Assembly: GCF_900110835.1 (NCBI RefSeq)
Contig: NZ_FOJG01000002.1
Location: forward strand, 2,820,556 to 2,884,555
Length of the DNA stretch: 64,000 nucleotides
Direction of reading: 5' to 3'
From: Chitinophaga arvensicola
GTDB taxonomy: Bacteria > Bacteroidota > Bacteroidia > Chitinophagales > Chitinophagaceae
Notes under the pieces: generated by a model
What the model saw: the letters and a program-made list of their open reading frames with translations, nothing else
What the model was told of the DNA's origin: nothing
The model's database searches: none
Translations under genes and position numbers: made by a program
Part shown: in pieces, positions 61,478-64,000 of the stretch
Position numbering within the stretch: position 1 is the stretch's first letter
How the letters are laid out: each line of letters begins with the position of its first letter

Positions 61478-62467
61478 TTACTTTCTTTTATAAAATGATA
61501 ACGCCACTTTTTCAGTGGGATAATCTTTCACTTCTGAATCGGTGATATAGCCACTACCATCGGCAGCAAAACAAACACCTTCTCCCTGGCGTTCGTTACG
61601 GGCATAAGGCGCATCTTGTGGTTTGCGTAACATAGCGGCGGCAATGGTTTCACCGGCATTTCTTTTCCAGTACCAGATCTGCCCGGTGTTGCGTACAATG
61701 ATTTCACTGCCGTCGCCGGAAATATCACCGGCGGTGAGCAGGTCGAAAGGAAGTTTGTCCAGCGCCACCAGGGTGGTGACTTTACTGGTTGATTGCGGAT
61801 AACGTGCTACATACAAGGTGCTTCTGGCCTGCTCCTTGGTAGCAATATAAAGATCCCTGGTCAGCGGATCCAGCAGCAACGACTCTGCATTCACCGCTCC
61901 TTTGGGATATACCAGTTCTATTTTGTCTACAGCCGTAATATGGATCACGGTGGCGGCATTGGCAGCAGATAAATCCGGTTCCGGGAAACGGTAAATAAAC
62001 ACGCTGGGATTGGCCGCTTTGTTATCGCCTATTTCTGCCACATAGATATAGTTCTTTCCATTCTCCGGGCCCGGACCGGTAGCAATATCTTCCCAGTCGC
62101 GGTTACCAATACCATCCAGTACCAGCTTGCCCATATCCTGGCCTTTTGTATCGGTCACATATACTTCATTGTAATTGCCACTGTCTTCATGCACATATAA
62201 CAGTCCCGCATACACGCGGCTGGGTGCAACACCGGATAACTCCCGGTAATCCTGCTTCTGCGTAGGTGTGACCACCGGTGTCTCGTTAAACAGGGTGCAT
62301 CTATCCAGCAGCGACAGGTCATAGCCCGCTGTTTTCACGGTATCCACCACTACGATGGTGGTGTCTGCAGGTGGCGGCGTAACGGGGCTTCCATTGTCCT
62401 TACCACAGGCAATCGTAAACGCCGCAAAGCCCGAAAATAACAGGCAACTATACACGCTCTTCATCAT
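61478..62467 (-). CDS. Beta-propeller lipoprotein of the DWED/GDN type
   Basis: This protein has 329 residues; starting at 62467 (a second ATG follows at once) gives the lipobox FTIAC (Cys21). An in-frame ATG at 62527 would place the terminator-like hairpin inside the coding region and is rejected. Propeller strands include ELSGVAPSRVYAGLLYVHED, GIGNRDWEDIATGPGPENG, YIYVAEIGDNKAANPSVFIY and EGVCFAADGSGYITDSE. The family is widespread and uncharacterised as far as I know. It occupies the place that the phytase holds in the other locus, so a phosphoester-related role is possible but unproven. Confidence 0.8.
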   Translation of the reverse strand: MMKSVYSCLLFSGFAAFTIACGKDNGSPVTPPPADTTIVVVDTVKTAGYDLSLLDRCTLFNETPVVTPTQKQDYRELSGVAPSRVYAGLLYVHEDSGNYNEVYVTDTKGQDMGKLVLDGIGNRDWEDIATGPGPENGKNYIYVAEIGDNKAANPSVFIYRFPEPDLSAANAATVIHITAVDKIELVYPKGAVNAESLLLDPLTRDLYIATKEQARSTLYVARYPQSTSKVTTLVALDKLPFDLLTAGDISGDGSEIIVRNTGQIWYWKRNAGETIAAAMLRKPQDAPYARNERQGEGVCFAADGSGYITDSEVKDYPTEKVALSFYKRK

Positions 62468-62486
62468 CAGAAAAAAATTAAAATGA

Positions 62487-62512
62487 AAAAGGACGCACAA
62501 AGACGTCCTTTT
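62487..62512 (-). terminator. Hairpin between the beta-helix and beta-propeller genes
   Basis: On the minus strand AAAAGGACG and CGTCCTTTT pair (nine pairs, eight-base loop), followed by a T-rich stretch that runs to the propeller start codon. It lies 20 bp after the beta-helix stop and probably reduces read-through into the next two genes. Confidence 0.65.
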
Positions 62513-62532
62513 CCGGTATTCGTTCATAGCTA

Positions 62533-64000
62533 TTAATAAGTATGCTGGTTACCGCTATTATCGGTAGGGAATGCACCCAGATCCTTGTTAGGAGCAGACA
62601 TGTTGGCACCGAAAGTACCACCCTGTGCTACTACTTTCATTGGGAAGCCATACTGCGTCAGTGAAGGAGCGCTGGCTTTTTTAGGATACGCATTTTTTCC
62701 GGTACCTGTTGCAAACACACCGGCGCCAATAGCAGGTGAATTTGATTTCAGGTGGAAGTCAGCGCCAGCAGGAATCTGGTTCACACGGTAGTTGCGCTCC
62801 AGGCTCATAGCTGCCATGTCGTAATTCACGAACATAGGATCATATTTCAGGGAATCGTTGGCAGTGTTGGTACCAGCGTTGGTACCATTGCTCGCAACCG
62901 GTCCGTTTACGTAACCATTCAGGTCGTATGATTGCTTCTGGGTAAACTGGTTAGGCTCAATAAATACCATGTATTGTTCTGCACCACCCATGGCATTTCC
63001 TCTGCCGATAGCAGTCAGGTTGTTATTGTACATGGTGTTCAGGGTATCGCTTGGCTTACCTTTTTCAGAAGCGTAGGAAATTCTCAGACCTGCTTTACAG
63101 TTAACGATAATGTTATTGTAGATAAATCCACCAGCGTTGGTTTCTGTATTGATAGAACCGTTACGCGTAGCTTTTGTTTGTCTGAATCCGCAGTTTACTA
63201 CGGTGTTATTGTAGATGTTTACTACCATTGGTTTACCAATATCGCCGGAAGTTTTCAGACCGTTAGTAGCGATACCGTAAGTGAGGTTATACGCCATATC
63301 GCCGTACACACCGTCTTTGATGTTGGTAGCTTCACCACCGGTGCCGCCCATCTTGGAGAAAGTGTTTCTCATGATGCTCATGTAGATGTTGTTTGGACGG
63401 ATACCATCATCTTTACTACCATAAAACCAGGAATCTTCCACAATCAGGCTACCTTTCTGTGCGCCGGTGCTGTTCATGAAAATAGTGAACTTGGCATCGC
63501 CGGATTTTGCGCCGTAGTCTTTTGCATTTTCACCCCAGGTACTGCCGGTGTATTCCACGTGCGACCAGCGGAGTAACAGCAGGCTGGCGTTAGGACCACA
63601 CTGGAAACCACCCCAGTAGCCTTTGAAAGCCGGGTCGTTGGCTGCATCATCTTTATAGGTAGGATTGGATTTCTTAACAGTACTGGTTTCCATTACAGTG
63701 AACCAGTTTTGTGCAGTTTTGCTGCCATCGCTCACCAGGGAACCATTTACATAAATAGTGGGACTGGTTTTAGCGCTTTGTCCATCGCCTTCAATCAATA
63801 CGGTTACACCAGGTTGGATGTAAAGCGTATCTCCCTGGTTAATGGTAACATCCGCCTTGATGTGATAGGTTTTACCTGCCAGCATGGTTCCTTTTAAAGG
63901 AATAGCGTTTCCGCTGCCATCCAGTTTAGGAAGAATGGTATCACTGATGGACTGTCCCACTATCAGCAGTGGTTTGGAAATTTCCACATTTTCACTACCT
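62533..64000 (-). CDS. Parallel beta-helix protein, 5' partial
   Basis: At least 488 residues are encoded; the frame stays open to base 64000, so the start and probable lipoprotein signal lie outside the window (the GTG at 63987 is not a convincing start). Ladder strands typical of a right-handed parallel beta-helix are clear: INQGDTLYIQPGVTVLIEGD, SLIVEDSWFYG, VNIYNNTVVNCGFRQTK and GFIYNNIIVNC. It is homologous over its length to the 25926 lipoprotein (GEATNIKDG against GEGINIKSG, and DPMFVNY against DPKFVNY). A TonB receptor gene would be expected immediately upstream, beyond the window. Confidence 0.88.
   Translation of the reverse strand, partial: GSENVEISKPLLIVGQSISDTILPKLDGSGNAIPLKGTMLAGKTYHIKADVTINQGDTLYIQPGVTVLIEGDGQSAKTSPTIYVNGSLVSDGSKTAQNWFTVMETSTVKKSNPTYKDDAANDPAFKGYWGGFQCGPNASLLLLRWSHVEYTGSTWGENAKDYGAKSGDAKFTIFMNSTGAQKGSLIVEDSWFYGSKDDGIRPNNIYMSIMRNTFSKMGGTGGEATNIKDGVYGDMAYNLTYGIATNGLKTSGDIGKPMVVNIYNNTVVNCGFRQTKATRNGSINTETNAGGFIYNNIIVNCKAGLRISYASEKGKPSDTLNTMYNNNLTAIGRGNAMGGAEQYMVFIEPNQFTQKQSYDLNGYVNGPVASNGTNAGTNTANDSLKYDPMFVNYDMAAMSLERNYRVNQIPAGADFHLKSNSPAIGAGVFATGTGKNAYPKKASAPSLTQYGFPMKVVAQGGTFGANMSAPNKDLGAFPTDNSGNQHTY

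Noticed and set aside
61478..62527. Longer reading of the propeller lipoprotein starting at 62527
   Set aside because: It would encode the hairpin at 62487-62512 and push the lipobox too far from the N-terminus.

Overview
The window looks like a chromosomal segment of a Bacteroidota soil-type glycan degrader, most likely Chitinophaga or a close relative in Chitinophagaceae. This rests on a SusC/SusD pair, TonB receptors with carboxypeptidase-regulatory N-terminal domains, many secreted glycoside hydrolases and lipoproteins, TPR-membrane-HTH regulators, and promoters of the Bacteroidota TAnnTTTG type (TTG, 18 bp, TACTTTTG at 38040-38068). No rRNA, tRNA, CRISPR array, transposase or integrase was seen. 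Genus is inferred from gene content only.

Layout. 1-6769: end of a polysaccharide utilisation locus (partial SusC, SusD, GH2), visibly AT-richer than what follows. 7.1-9.1 kb: AraC-like regulator and an SDR whose start codon sits behind a 16-bp leader hairpin. 9.1-12.3 kb: a NACHT NTPase followed by a TPR protein, a candidate NLR-like defence unit. 12.5-16.3 kb: GH78 rhamnosidase and zinc dehydrogenase. 16.5-21.2 kb: small secreted proteins, an S41 peptidase, an HTH protein with two dyads upstream, and a DUF1080 protein. 21.3-31.7 kb: a TPR-membrane-HTH regulator, two helically phased repeat arrays, then a five-gene operon (TonB receptor, beta-helix lipoprotein, beta-propeller phytase, purple-acid-type phosphatase, di-haem peroxidase), best read as organic-phosphate (phytate) scavenging.

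31.7-39.3 kb holds single genes: secreted proteins, aldo/keto reductase, a GH46 chitosanase lipoprotein, WYL regulator, AlkZ-like protein, and an overlapping HipA-like kinase/DUF3037 pair. 39.3-52.0 kb is a seven-gene minus-strand operon: PQQ-type dehydrogenase, sugar isomerase-like TIM barrel, DUF1080-like/FG-GAP protein, cytochrome c, PVC-type dehydrogenase-cytochrome, then GH92 and GH95. It couples oxidation of sugars or glycosides in the cell envelope to glycan trimming. 52.2-57.2 kb: a one-component membrane regulator with a SARP-like output domain and an FtsX/MacB-type permease. 57.4 kb: an unlisted 55-codon ORF. 57.9-60.2 kb: a siderophore-type TonB receptor. 60.3-64.0 kb (minus): metallophosphoesterase, beta-propeller lipoprotein and beta-helix lipoprotein, the last running off the window.

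The most notable result is that the beta-helix, beta-propeller, metallophosphoesterase order at 25.9-29.9 kb recurs at 60.3-64.0 kb. The first copy is preceded by 11-bp-periodic DNA repeats of the kind bound by PhoB/OmpR-family regulators. The NACHT-TPR pair and the SARP-like membrane sensor are the other leads.
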